Position numbers and translations under genes: made by a program. DNA of 61,191 bases from Thermofilum sp. (lineage in GTDB: Archaea > Thermoproteota > Thermoprotei > Thermofilales > Thermofilaceae), in assembly GCA_020832965.1 (NCBI GenBank), contig JAJHRM010000004.1, positions 1 through 61,191 on the forward strand. Direction: 5' to 3'. Shown piece after piece: positions 8,956-17,464 of this stretch (the first letter of the stretch is position 1; every line of letters starts with the position of its first letter). The notes below the pieces were generated by a model, which was not told the DNA's origin, ran no database searches, and saw only the letters and a program-made list of their open reading frames with translations.

Positions 8956-10149
8956 GTGCGGATCGTGCCGCTGAATGCCTGAGCCCTACTCCTCTTGGGC
9001 TTGGGTGATCCCCGCTGCTACGGCGGCTGGTTGAGTGGGTCCCAGGTTGAGCGGTGCGATGTCGTGAGGCTGCTCCCAACGCCTCAACAAGAAGAGCTAC
9101 TACGTTACGCTGGCGACCAGTGCGCCAGGCTGATTAACATGGAAAACTACCGCAGGAGGAGGTTGTTCTTTGCCAACAGGGGCATCGACGCGGGCGTAAA
9201 GATTGCGAGACAACTTGCAAAAACTATCCCCGAGTATCTGGAAGTGAAGGAGATACTAGGTTCGATGAACTTCGACGAGACGCTGAGGAAGGTGAGCGAG
9301 GCTTGGAAGAGCTTCGCAGCGCAGCTCAAGGAGAGGAAGGAGGGCAAGTTGCCTCCTTGGATGAATCCGAGGCCTCCTGGCTACAGGAAGCGCAACGGCG
9401 AGCACCTTCCCATAATTATCGTCAGCGCAGACAACTACAGGGTTGACGTGGAGAGAAAGGTGATCCACCTGGGCTACTGGAACATCAGTGTCCAGTTCGC
9501 AGGCAAGCTTCGCTGGTTAACAAAGCCTGGGGCTAAGCGTGGTCGCGAGCGATGGCACGGCGCTGCTCTACAAGGCAAGGCACTCAAGTCCGACTACTAC
9601 TTCGAGAAAAGGATAGCGGGGATCGACAGGGCGCTGTCAAGGCTGGAGGAGGCTGACAGGAGCGTGCTGTGGGAGGAGCGCATGCGCCTCTACGAAAAGA
9701 GGAGGAGGCGAAGGGACCAAGCGCATGCCAACGCGGTAGCACACCTGGCTCGTGAGGCGCTCAAGAGGAACACCGGTATAGTCTTCATAGGATACCCGTG
9801 GCACATCTCCCGGGAGAAGCCCGGCAAAGGCAACACGAACATGTGGGGCCAGCGAAGGCTGGTGCTGAGGCTTGCAACGACGCTGGAGAACGCCGGCATA
9901 CCCGTGTTCGCAATTAGCGAGGATAGCACCTCGAAAATGTGCGCGTACCACAGCTGCGATGTCTTGAGGAAGCCTAGAGGACTAGTCACCTGCCCGCACG
10001 GGCACACGATGCACGCGGACGTGAACGGCGCACTAAACATCATGCTGCGCGGGCTAAAAGCGCTGGGCATCGAGGCGGAGCCGCCAACAAAAATCAGGGT
10101 ACTCAGCCTCCTAGCAACGCCCTCAAGAGTAAAACCTATAAAACCATAA
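8956..10149 (+). pseudogene. Decayed TnpB (IS605 OrfB-like) with internal deletion
   Basis: This copy aligns with the intact paralogue on the minus strand at 30301-31668 but is damaged. Relative to that copy, an in-frame TGA replaces a TGG codon at 8982-8984. About 50 residues around the RuvC-I motif (intact copy: MGIDLGRE) are missing after GAKRGR, near 9545. The deletion shifts the frame, and a one-base loss near 9585 restores it, so the downstream frame is open to 10149. If translation starts at a later TTG/GTG the open frame is 384 codons or less. Without the catalytic aspartate it cannot be a normal nuclease. The zinc-knuckle and RuvC-III-like region (HADVNGALN) is retained. Confidence 0.85.
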
Positions 10150-10185
10150 CCCTGCGAAAAGGCGGGGTAACAGATGGCGCGCGCT
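10150..10185 (+). mobile_element. Right end of the decayed tnpB element
   Basis: The stop is followed by AACCCTGCGAAAAGGCGGGG, the conserved end seen at five places, and then ACAGATGGCGCGCGCT. The same ACAGATGGCGCGCGCT follows the other tnpB gene (complement of 30265-30280). The ATG used by the next small gene lies inside this element-derived sequence. Confidence 0.65.
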
Positions 10186-10338
10186 GAGGGTAATCCGAGG
10201 TGTAGCATATGCGGAAGCCCGAAGATCTACGCTAAAATTGAGGGGAAATATTACTGCTTCGAGTGCGGCTCGAGAATAATCTTAGAGCATTCTACTAAGG
10301 TTGTCAAGGAGTACGTGCAAAAATACATCTCTGAGTAG
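10174..10338 (+). CDS. Small zinc-ribbon protein, 54 aa
   Basis: A short gene reads MARAEGNPRCSICGSPKIYA, then CFECGSRIILEH, and ends KYISE before TAG at 10336. Two CxxC pairs (CSIC and CFEC) spaced about 18 residues apart form a typical zinc ribbon. The family is not recognised. The only possible in-frame start is the ATG at 10174, since TAA lies two codons upstream. That ATG and the next few codons belong to the right end of the tnpB element, so the insertion appears to have replaced the original start. It is convergent with L13e. Confidence 0.65.
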   Translation: MARAEGNPRCSICGSPKIYAKIEGKYYCFECGSRIILEHSTKVVKEYVQKYISE

Positions 10339-10345
10339 GCTCTGC

Positions 10346-10819
10346 TCAGTCTCCCCCCTTGTGTCTAGCGGCCTCGTGTCTCTTCTTGTGAATCCTTTCC
10401 AGCTGCTTCTTTCTCCACTTCCTGTGGTGCGTGTACCTGTACTTTACAGCTAGTAGTCCACGCATTCTTCTGCCAGCCATAGTCTTTCCCTTGAAGACTC
10501 TGCTTGGGTCGGGCTTAGCCTCCATGTGCATTGCCATTGCTGGTTTAGGCGGCTCGCCCCCAGATTCTAAGTGCTCTTTTAGCTTTATCAACCAGTCCCG
10601 CAGGATGCCTATGTTTTCATCGTGGATTGTTTTTCTCCGGGTATCAACGTGTATGCCCAGGAGCCTTGCTTCTCTAACTGTTAGTCCCAGGGCAGCTATT
10701 TCCCCGGCGCTAAAGCCCCTCCCTGTCCTGCTCTCACGCGGGGGAATGCCGCCAAACCTTCGGAGCTTTACCGCTTTCACTATAGGTGTAGGTGGCCGCA
10801 GAGTTTTTTGCCCAGGCAT
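10346..10819 (-). CDS. rpl13e: Large-subunit ribosomal protein L13e
   Basis: This 157-residue basic protein carries the L13e core: GRGFSAGEIAALGL followed by EARLLGIHVDTRRK and a lysine/arginine-rich C-terminal tail. L13e is a eukaryote-type ribosomal protein kept mainly in crenarchaeal lineages, which supports the taxonomic placement. The ATG at 10817-10819 (MPGQKTLRPP) is chosen over an upstream in-frame codon that adds eight unconserved residues. Confidence 0.88.
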   Translation of the reverse strand: MPGQKTLRPPTPIVKAVKLRRFGGIPPRESRTGRGFSAGEIAALGLTVREARLLGIHVDTRRKTIHDENIGILRDWLIKLKEHLESGGEPPKPAMAMHMEAKPDPSRVFKGKTMAGRRMRGLLAVKYRYTHHRKWRKKQLERIHKKRHEAARHKGGD

Positions 10820-10879
10820 AATGACGCCCACTCGTGGAAACAAAGTCCTCAGATAAATTTTTCGCTCCGAACAATATCG

Positions 10880-11209
10880 CTATATTGTTCTCAGCACGTC
10901 TCTAGCTCTCTTGACAAAGATGCCCACAGCCACGATCCCACCTACAAGTCCAAGAGCCATGGCTATCGGAGACACTTTGAGAGCTGATGCTATCGAGTAG
11001 TCATCCAGAGCTCTTCTCATGTAGTAGACGAGGATTAGGGAGATCCCCGAGATCGCTAAGAGTAGCAGGGCTATGTAAGTGTGTAGCCCTATATGCTTCG
11101 AAAGAAAGATGTAGGTGGGCCATATGAAGACTGCCAGCGAATTTACAATTATTGCTCTTGCTAGGTAGCTCTGGGCCCTCCTAATGGCGTCTTCTCGTTT
11201 AACGTACAT
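10880..11209 (-). CDS. Small membrane protein, three TM segments
   Basis: This 109-residue protein starts MYVKREDAIRRAQSY and has three hydrophobic segments (about residues 20-40, 45-65 and 83-103), with a positively charged end (KRARDVLRTI). No family is recognised. The ATG at 11209 follows a minus-strand TATA (CAATTATATC) about 40 nt upstream, so it can be transcribed separately from the polytopic protein gene just upstream on the same strand. Confidence 0.7.
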   Translation of the reverse strand: MYVKREDAIRRAQSYLARAIIVNSLAVFIWPTYIFLSKHIGLHTYIALLLLAISGISLILVYYMRRALDDYSIASALKVSPIAMALGLVGGIVAVGIFVKRARDVLRTI

Positions 11210-11283
11210 GCCAATCTCTCGCACAACTTTGCATCGTGGTGATATAATTGTTTTACTGGCTGTAGAGGGGCTGCCCTGCGCCT

Positions 11284-12732
11284 TCATCGCCAGTAGAGTA
11301 GCGTGAACATGGCTCCAATGGAGTATCCCAGTATAAAGAGGCATGAAAGCTCCCTGTAAACTTCACTGTGCTTAGAGAAAATCATGCGAACGATTATGAG
11401 TATGGTTGCAAGAAATAGCAGCGGGAGTAGCTCGCCTTTTGGGACAAGTATAGCTATTGCTAAGCCTATTGGATGCAGGGAAAACAGTAGGAGCGGCTCA
11501 ACTCTCCCTGGAATTCTGCCTCTAACAGCAACCTGTTGCAGGATGGAGATAAGTAGAGATGCCAAGGGTACTACGTAGCAAAGGAGGGAGTGGTTTGCAG
11601 ATGCGTGGAAAGATGGCAGCTCTATCGTAGCGTTAGAATAGAGGAGTGGCGCTAGAACGAGGGGTAGGATGACAAGTAAGCCCTGCACGATCGTGGTTCC
11701 ACATTCCTCGTCAAAATGTTTGAGGAATTTCTCGATGTAGAAGGCTGAAAGAACAATCGGTGTAGCTGCCAGTAAGAGTGGGAAGAGGGGCTCAGCACTT
11801 ACAGGCAGTGGCTCGCTTGCAAAGAGTTGAGAGAGTAGTAGTAAGGTGTAGGGCGAGAGGGCGGCTCCCTTTGCCTCAATTCCGAGCATAAGGTAGCCAG
11901 CGAGTAGGATCAACAGAGTTGAAGTAGCCATGTAAACGGGAAACTCTGCTCCGAATAGTATGAAGAAGCACAATAGGGATGCTAGCAGGTAGACTCCTGC
12001 ACTGATAATCAGGGACGCTGATCCCGCCGTCTTTACGCCCCAAAGCTTCTTCCAAAAAGTAACGTACATGACGAGTGTTACTGCTAAGAATGCTGGATCT
12101 ACAGAAATGCCTAGGAAAGACAGCAGTAGACCCATAGCTGTAGAAGCTTGGAGTGGGAGGGGTGCAAGCATGATGAAGGGTAGAACTGTAAGGGTTAGGG
12201 GCGGCGGCTTGATAAAATATGAGAACAAAAAGCCCAGGGGAATCATCAGGCATGCTAACCTGTGGCTCGGCATTGCAAGATACTCCTCCGCCAGGGACAT
12301 TCCCCCCTCTAATTTGAGGGCTTCGAGATCCGGCGTGAGGAGGGCTTTTATTAACAAGTATGATGAGAGCGAAAAAATGGCTATTAATGCTAGAGAGGCG
12401 GCTAGGAAGCTCTCCCTCATCTTGTCTAATAACTCGTATACGAATGGTGAGCGGTAGTACCCCTCTTTTGCATAGCTTTGAAGAAGATTCGCTGCAATGA
12501 TGATTAGTGGCGTAGAAAGGGACACTGATGAGGCGATAGTTATCGCTAGGTAGGGCTTTCTAAGCCTCTTTGCCGAAGTCAAAAACACCAGGAAAAGTAT
12601 GAGTGGGGCAGAAACTATTGCTAGTGGAAGAAAAAGCGCTTCACTCCGAGCATAAACAATTGTTGCGAGCCCCACTGAAATAAAAATCTCTCCTAGAATG
12701 AGGAGGTAGTCAAGCCTCTTTAAGCAGGTCAT
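11284..12732 (-). CDS. Polytopic membrane protein, unknown function
   Basis: This 482-residue protein is almost wholly hydrophobic, with roughly 12-14 predicted transmembrane segments and short loops. No transporter signature or conserved charged motif was recognised. Its start overlaps the 3' end of the small cysteine protein gene upstream (12710-12940) by about 23 nt, so the two are probably one transcript. The C-terminus reads FTLLYWR. Confidence 0.7.
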   Translation of the reverse strand: MTCLKRLDYLLILGEIFISVGLATIVYARSEALFLPLAIVSAPLILFLVFLTSAKRLRKPYLAITIASSVSLSTPLIIIAANLLQSYAKEGYYRSPFVYELLDKMRESFLAASLALIAIFSLSSYLLIKALLTPDLEALKLEGGMSLAEEYLAMPSHRLACLMIPLGFLFSYFIKPPPLTLTVLPFIMLAPLPLQASTAMGLLLSFLGISVDPAFLAVTLVMYVTFWKKLWGVKTAGSASLIISAGVYLLASLLCFFILFGAEFPVYMATSTLLILLAGYLMLGIEAKGAALSPYTLLLLSQLFASEPLPVSAEPLFPLLLAATPIVLSAFYIEKFLKHFDEECGTTIVQGLLVILPLVLAPLLYSNATIELPSFHASANHSLLCYVVPLASLLISILQQVAVRGRIPGRVEPLLLFSLHPIGLAIAILVPKGELLPLLFLATILIIVRMIFSKHSEVYRELSCLFILGYSIGAMFTLLYWR

Positions 12733-12940
12733 TCACACCTACCTTGATGAACCCGTTTTTCTGTGAGGAAATTTTGAGAGCTATATTGGCAAGTATTGGG
12801 CAGCCTGACCCACCCTGCTTGCAGAACTGAATATATTTGTCTAACATTGTTCGCCACTCTTTTACTCCAATGAAAATGCATCTTTGCCCTCTCGAAGTAG
12901 ACCTGTAGTAAGGGCAGTAAGAGTTTTCTTTGTTGGACAT
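12710..12940 (-). CDS. Small four-cysteine protein
   Basis: This 76-residue protein (MSNKENSYCPYYRSTSRGQR...) has four cysteines, two in CPYYRSTSRGQRC and two in CKQGGSGC, suggesting a zinc or iron-sulfur site. The divergent gene at 13087 has a related N-terminal pattern (CPGLY..., C...PCLLEYWEC). No family is recognised. The ATG at 12940 is about 27 nt after a minus-strand TATA-like ATTTATTTAC, so the mRNA is probably leaderless. The 3' end overlaps the membrane protein gene. Confidence 0.7.
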   Translation of the reverse strand: MSNKENSYCPYYRSTSRGQRCIFIGVKEWRTMLDKYIQFCKQGGSGCPILANIALKISSQKNGFIKVGVNDLLKEA

Positions 12941-13040
12941 GCACAATCTAAGCCGAGTTGTGTAAATAAATGATTAAAGTTTTTTATGTTCACTTATGCA
13001 CACGTAAAGACTGCGGCGTAGCGAACACCAATAGGCATGC

Positions 13041-13050
13041 GCTATATATA
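13041..13050 (+). promoter_or_regulatory. TATA box of the coiled-coil operon
   Basis: GCTATATATA lies about 40 nt before the ATG at 13087. A purine-rich GCAGGAG between them is a plausible ribosome-binding site. Together they fix the start at 13087 rather than at an upstream codon. Confidence 0.55.
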
Positions 13051-13086
13051 AATCGGGGTAAAAACTTAGTTTCTGCAGGAGAAAAT

Positions 13087-13875
13087 ATGTCGCGTGCAAC
13101 TGTTTGCCCTGGCTTGTACAAAGACGAAAGGGGGAAGTTTTACTGTAGATATGCTGGCGATGCTGAAATAGATCCCGCATTCATGCCCTGCTTGCTTGAA
13201 TACTGGGAGTGCTCCTTCTACATCAAGCATAGGCGAGCAGAAAAGGCTGAGGAAGAAGAAAAGAAGAAAGAGACCCCTAAGCCTGAGGAGGTTAGGGCTG
13301 TCGAAGAGGTTAAAACTGTTGCACCTGCCTTTGTGGCCCCTCCGACTGAGACTCGGGTAGAGAGTTTCGGGTATGACATAGACTCGCTGATCGAGAGGGC
13401 AGGCGAGCTTGCCAAGCTTTGGGAGAACTATGAGGAGGAGGCTCGAAGAGTCGTGGAGGAGTGGGAGGAGCTCGGTGAGAAGATAAGAAAGGAGCTTGCG
13501 GGGTTGGAGGCCTCCATCAACGCTTACATCGAAGAATTAGACCGGGTCGAGAAACTTTTTGAGTCCGGGAGGATTAGCGAGGAAGAGTTTTCGGATTTGA
13601 GGTCTAGGATTGAGAGTAAGCTTGCTGAGAAGAATAGCGAAAGAGAAGCCTTAGCGAGGAAGCTGGCCGAGCTCGATAGAGTTGTCTTGCCGCACTACAA
13701 GAGAGTAAAGGTTGCTGAAGTTAAACCTGAAATAGCTAAATTGAGGCTGGCGCTGTCAAAGCTGGAAGAGAGGTTCAAGAGTGGAAGTATTTCTGAGGAA
13801 GTCTACAAGAGGCTGAGAACTGAGCTTGAGGATAAAATTCAACGCCTTGAAAAAATAAGAGAGGAGGTGGAGTAA
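13087..13875 (+). CDS. Coiled-coil protein with N-terminal Cys cluster
   Basis: This 262-residue protein begins MSRATVCPGLYKDERGKF, with four cysteines in the first 45 residues (CPGLY, FYCRY, PCLLEYWEC), a likely metal site. A charged linker follows, then about 170 residues of heptad-rich coiled coil holding two related blocks (FESGRISEEEFSDLRSRIE and FKSGSISEEVYKRLRTELE). The coiled-coil style recalls the CdvA-like coiled-coil family of crenarchaea, which is an inference only. A TATA box and RBS precede the ATG. The next gene starts three bases after the stop, so they form an operon. Confidence 0.75.
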   Translation: MSRATVCPGLYKDERGKFYCRYAGDAEIDPAFMPCLLEYWECSFYIKHRRAEKAEEEEKKKETPKPEEVRAVEEVKTVAPAFVAPPTETRVESFGYDIDSLIERAGELAKLWENYEEEARRVVEEWEELGEKIRKELAGLEASINAYIEELDRVEKLFESGRISEEEFSDLRSRIESKLAEKNSEREALARKLAELDRVVLPHYKRVKVAEVKPEIAKLRLALSKLEERFKSGSISEEVYKRLRTELEDKIQRLEKIREEVE

Positions 13876-13878
13876 AGA

Positions 13879-14409
13879 GTGTTGCGACTCGATGAGCAGG
13901 TAGAGAAATTAAGGGGAAGCTTTTCGAAAGCTGAGGAAATGTGGAGTGACTACTACTCCTTCGTCAAGGCAACTGTGAGAGAGTGGGAGTTTTTCAAGCT
14001 GGACCTCCTCGATGAGCTGAACGATGTTAAAGTTAAGCTTGAGGCGGACCTGAAGAGCGTGGAGGAGCTGAACCTGAAAATCGAGCTTGGACTCATAAAC
14101 GAGGAGAAAGCCAAGAAGAAGTTAGAGGAGCTTCAAGGAGAAATCTCACAGCTCAGAGCGGCGCTTCAAAAGCTGTGGTTAAACTACGAAGAACTAACCC
14201 TTAAGTGCCTTACTCACAGCAGCAGAGTAGGACTTCCAATAAGCTTTTCTCTGAGGGACTTGGAGGAGAAGAGAGCTGAGCTCAGGAAGGCTACCGATAA
14301 GGGAATGCTTAACGAAGATACCGCCCAAAGCTTGGCAAAAATTCTCGAGGAACAGGAGGCTCTGCTCATGAGGGCAACGACAAAGGAACAGAACCTCTCT
14401 CAGGTGTGA
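13879..14409 (+). CDS. Coiled-coil protein, partner of the upstream gene
   Basis: This 176-residue protein (GTG start, MLRLDEQVEKLRGSF) is largely alpha-helical coiled coil (about residues 1-110 and 125-165) and shows the same acidic/basic heptads as the upstream gene, including LGLINEEKAKKKLEEL. Function is unknown. The three-base gap to the previous stop indicates translational coupling, and the two products could pair. The 14410-14556 gap holds nothing I can name. Confidence 0.7.
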   Translation: MLRLDEQVEKLRGSFSKAEEMWSDYYSFVKATVREWEFFKLDLLDELNDVKVKLEADLKSVEELNLKIELGLINEEKAKKKLEELQGEISQLRAALQKLWLNYEELTLKCLTHSSRVGLPISFSLRDLEEKRAELRKATDKGMLNEDTAQSLAKILEEQEALLMRATTKEQNLSQV

Positions 14410-14556
14410 ACAGCAGAGGAGCAACTGCAGTGCGCACTCGCAGAGCGTACCTGGGAAACTGGAAAAAGATTGAGAAGCGCGTAACAACAGCGGAGAACCA
14501 CGGTTTGCTGTAAATAAGGACAGCGTAGACATGTGCAACCCGCGCATGCGCGCGAG

Positions 14557-14883
14557 TTACCTCCCTTTCTCCGGGTGAGCCCTTTTTCTCCTCTCGCCCT
14601 TCTTCCTGCCGCGTCTGCTAGACTTCCTCTCCCCACCTCCCTTTCTTCTCTTTGAGCGGGATCTTTTGACGAGTACTCTTACTTTCCCATCTCCGGCTTT
14701 TACAACTTTGATCCTTGAAAGAGAGGCGAGCCCGCCTCTTTCAGCGACGCGCGAAAGCCGAGCTACAAGGCTTTTAAAGTGGGTCCTGCAAAGAAGCAAT
14801 TGCTGACCCTTTAACTCGACTATTATGTCGGCATGCGAGCTGCAATTCTCGAGCATGCACTGTGCAACTTCGGACATGTCCAT
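14557..14883 (-). CDS. Small protein with a very basic C-terminal tail
   Basis: This 108-residue protein (MDMSEVAQCMLENCSSHADI...) has an N-terminal half with a CxxxxC pair and a C-terminal tail of about 45 residues that is almost all Arg/Lys/Gly, suggesting nucleic-acid binding. No family is recognised. The ATG at 14883 lies about 30 nt after a minus-strand TATA-like CTTTATTTGG. It follows the XPD-like helicase gene on the same strand but has its own promoter. A GCGCGC motif lies in the 40-bp gap between the two. Confidence 0.6.
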   Translation of the reverse strand: MDMSEVAQCMLENCSSHADIIVELKGQQLLLCRTHFKSLVARLSRVAERGGLASLSRIKVVKAGDGKVRVLVKRSRSKRRKGGGERKSSRRGRKKGERRKRAHPEKGR

Positions 14884-14922
14884 CGGCTGGAAACAGGGAA
14901 AGACCAAATAAAGTTTGTTGCG

Positions 14923-16293
14923 CTAGCGCGCGTGGTAGCGTCTGAGCAAGGCATCAAGGGATTTTAGGTCATTAACCTCTTCGATATCGAGGTAATTAGC
15001 CAGGTCTTTCAGTTCTCTGAACCTCTCGTCAGCGAGGATTATTAGCGGCATGTCACTAGGAGTTCTCACCACTCTGCCAATGTTCTGGATAGCGACTATC
15101 GTTGCTACGTCATGCCTTGTCACGCCCACCTTCTCAAGTTTGAGGTCCGGCGGCAGGAAGAAGGCTCCTGCCAGGACTACGCAGTCCGCCCTCAGGTTCA
15201 CGCCCTCGCTCCGCCTTCCCCTGCTCAGGAAAGCTGCTACGTCCCAGTCATCTTTGTTCTCAACCTCATCCTCAAAGTAGTTGTATTTCAGCATGGAAAG
15301 CACCCTCTCAGTTCCGAAGATCGCGATGCGCCTGAAGTACTTCCTCAGCAGGAAAATTACGTCATTTATCTCCTCAGCCATCCTTACATCCCACTCCGCG
15401 AACCGCGTTGTCACCCAGTTTACCAGTAGTGCCTTCCTCTTCACTGGTGGAATGCGGATGATGGGTACTTTGAATATTTTTTCTAAGGGGCTAAGAGTGG
15501 CTGATATGAAAATGCTTTTGAACAGCGGTTTCCTGAGCTTTAGCATGTGAATACTATGTTGTTCCCTCCAGAGAATTGTGGCGTTCCTTAGTGCAGAAAG
15601 CACTTTACCAGCAACGAGAGGTTTTTCGCCTCTTTCCAGCTTTTCTGTAAGTTTTACCTCGAGTTCACTAATTGCATCTATGTAATCACGACTGGGGTCA
15701 AGTCCTAGCTCGGATAGTGCCTCTTTGACTTTAGTTACAGGTATCGAGCCTATCTCTAAGACGAGGTTGTGAGCCTCGTCGTATACCTCAAGCCCGGGGA
15801 TCCTTAACCCGATATAGTACGGTGCAATGTACACCTTAGCGCGCACGAGCTGCTGGAGGTAGTAACTGCAAGCATTTTTGGGTAGATCCTCGTAGCTGAA
15901 GGCTTTTCCGAGATCAACGTTAACGCTTGAAATGTCCCTAAAGTACGGGCACTTGAACTTAAGGTTCTTGCAGTAGACGTGCAGGTTGCTTCCGTACTCA
16001 TCCTTAAGTGGGCATGTGCGCTCTCGCCCCGCCATTATAAAGTATCGAAGATCCAGCAAGGAACACTGATCTGCAATATGCCTGGCCAGCCTATACGTCC
16101 TCACTTTCCATGTGACGGGGAATTCTTCTCTCGCCATCAGGGCAATCAACGTAGCAATAGTTTTCCCGAAGCCCGGCGGGGCTTCTAGTCCTACGGAGCC
16201 GCTATCCAGCATTCTGGCAAGCTCCTCGCTAACCTCTAGCTGTTGCGGGCGCGGCTTTAGGCCTGCCCTCTTAAAGAACTCCTCAGGCCTCAA
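14923..16293 (-). CDS. XPD/Rad3-like Fe-S DNA helicase
   Basis: This superfamily 2 helicase has Walker A APPGFGKT, a DEAH box (VYDEAHN), motif III-like ISATLSP, and C-terminal motifs including AIQNIGRVVRTPSD. Between motifs Ia and II lie four cysteines (RTCPLK, VYCKN, KCPYF, ACSYY), as in the 4Fe-4S domain of XPD/Rad3 helicases, which unwind DNA 5' to 3'. At about 456 residues it is shorter than typical XPD. The TTG at 16293 overlaps the upstream gene by 11 nt and is preferred; an earlier in-frame codon at 16371 would overlap by 89 nt. It closes the ParA/VirB11 operon, so a role in processing transferred DNA is inferred from context. Confidence 0.8.
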   Translation of the reverse strand: MRPEEFFKRAGLKPRPQQLEVSEELARMLDSGSVGLEAPPGFGKTIATLIALMAREEFPVTWKVRTYRLARHIADQCSLLDLRYFIMAGRERTCPLKDEYGSNLHVYCKNLKFKCPYFRDISSVNVDLGKAFSYEDLPKNACSYYLQQLVRAKVYIAPYYIGLRIPGLEVYDEAHNLVLEIGSIPVTKVKEALSELGLDPSRDYIDAISELEVKLTEKLERGEKPLVAGKVLSALRNATILWREQHSIHMLKLRKPLFKSIFISATLSPLEKIFKVPIIRIPPVKRKALLVNWVTTRFAEWDVRMAEEINDVIFLLRKYFRRIAIFGTERVLSMLKYNYFEDEVENKDDWDVAAFLSRGRRSEGVNLRADCVVLAGAFFLPPDLKLEKVGVTRHDVATIVAIQNIGRVVRTPSDMPLIILADERFRELKDLANYLDIEEVNDLKSLDALLRRYHAR

Positions 16294-17461
16294 GGTTAGA
16301 CACGGCGAGTTTTCCCGGTTCCCCTGCGAGTTTTGCGTTTGCTCTGAAGTAAGCTTGTAGAGTCTCCTCAATTTCCTTGGTTTCGCCTACATAGAGTGTT
16401 TCCGGCAAAGCTTTCTCCAGCGTGTCTTGATCGACTTCCTGCCCCTCAATGTACGTAGGGGTTAATCTCTGCCCGTCAGAAATATATATGGCGTTCACAC
16501 ACCTCTTAACCCCCTCAATGGTGATGATCTTCCTAGTGCTTATAAGGACATCCAGGTACGTGAGTATGTTCGACGCACCTTTAAGGTGTAGTTGCAAGGC
16601 ATCTGAAAGCGTTTTAATAGCCTTCTCGACAGTAGGTGCGTGGAACGTCGTCAACGTCGGGATGCCTGCCCTGGACGGTTCTAGCAGGCTCCAGAAGTCT
16701 TCCGCCATTATCTCTCCAACTACGAGGATATCAGGTCTCAAGTAGCGCATCGAGTATCTGACTCCATCAGCAAGCTCTTCCGTGACCACGTGGGAAAGCC
16801 ACCCTCCCTGAAAATTCAGTTCCCTATACTTTTCTACTATAGCTATGTGTAACCACGGGAAGAGTTGCCCCAAGGCCTCAACAATACTGCTTAACAGCGT
16901 CGTTTTACCGCTCCCAGGCGGACCAGTAATCAGCACTGTGCTGGGCCGTAGGATCAGGAGGAGCAATTTCACTCCCACGTTGGCTGGCAAGATATCGACC
17001 AGCGAGGGTACCCTTTTTATCCTTGTTGCAACCATGTGTAGCTGTCCGCCTGACTGCAGCTGAATAGCTATTCTCCAGTCGCCGTAGTCCGTTACCCCGC
17101 GAGGATTCCTGAAGGAGACGTTTACCCCTGTTTGTGCAATTACCCGGGAAATAAGATCTTCGATTTTGTAATCAGCACTCTTCGGATAGAGCTGCATGCG
17201 ACCTATCCCGGAAACTGTTATTATCGCCTTGTCGCTAAATATCCAAGCTTCCTCAACTTTGCTTGAGAAAAATATCGGTGCCAGCGAGCCCCACACTTCG
17301 TGTTCCTTGAAAGGCATTAACAATAGTGATCCATCACGTACAAAGAGAGCTCCAAAGGGGTTTTTATCTATAAGCAGGGAATCCTTGGGCAAAACCTCGT
17401 CTACCTTTACTAACTGTTTATCACTTTTCTCCCTTTTCTTGAGATTGATTCTTATCCTCAT
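16283..17461 (-). CDS. VirB11/type II-IV secretion ATPase-like protein
   Basis: This 392-residue protein has a C-terminal RecA-like ATPase domain with Walker A TGPPGSGKTT (about 178-187), an Asp/His box region and the Walker B-like PDILVVGEI. It is followed by TTFHAPTVEKAI, the pattern of VirB11/TadA/GspE-type secretion ATPases, which form hexamers at the inner face of the membrane. No TadC/FlaJ-type platform gene or class III pilin accompanies it, so a type IV secretion-like role is favoured over a type IV pilus. It starts three bases after the upstream stop, within a tight operon with the ParA-like gene. Confidence 0.85.
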   Translation of the reverse strand: MRIRINLKKREKSDKQLVKVDEVLPKDSLLIDKNPFGALFVRDGSLLLMPFKEHEVWGSLAPIFFSSKVEEAWIFSDKAIITVSGIGRMQLYPKSADYKIEDLISRVIAQTGVNVSFRNPRGVTDYGDWRIAIQLQSGGQLHMVATRIKRVPSLVDILPANVGVKLLLLILRPSTVLITGPPGSGKTTLLSSIVEALGQLFPWLHIAIVEKYRELNFQGGWLSHVVTEELADGVRYSMRYLRPDILVVGEIMAEDFWSLLEPSRAGIPTLTTFHAPTVEKAIKTLSDALQLHLKGASNILTYLDVLISTRKIITIEGVKRCVNAIYISDGQRLTPTYIEGQEVDQDTLEKALPETLYVGETKEIEETLQAYFRANAKLAGEPGKLAVSNLEA

Positions 17462-17464
17462 GGC

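Noticed and set aside
15050..15550. Plus-strand frames opposite the helicase gene
   Set aside because: Shadows of the helicase coding strand; no start signals or motifs.
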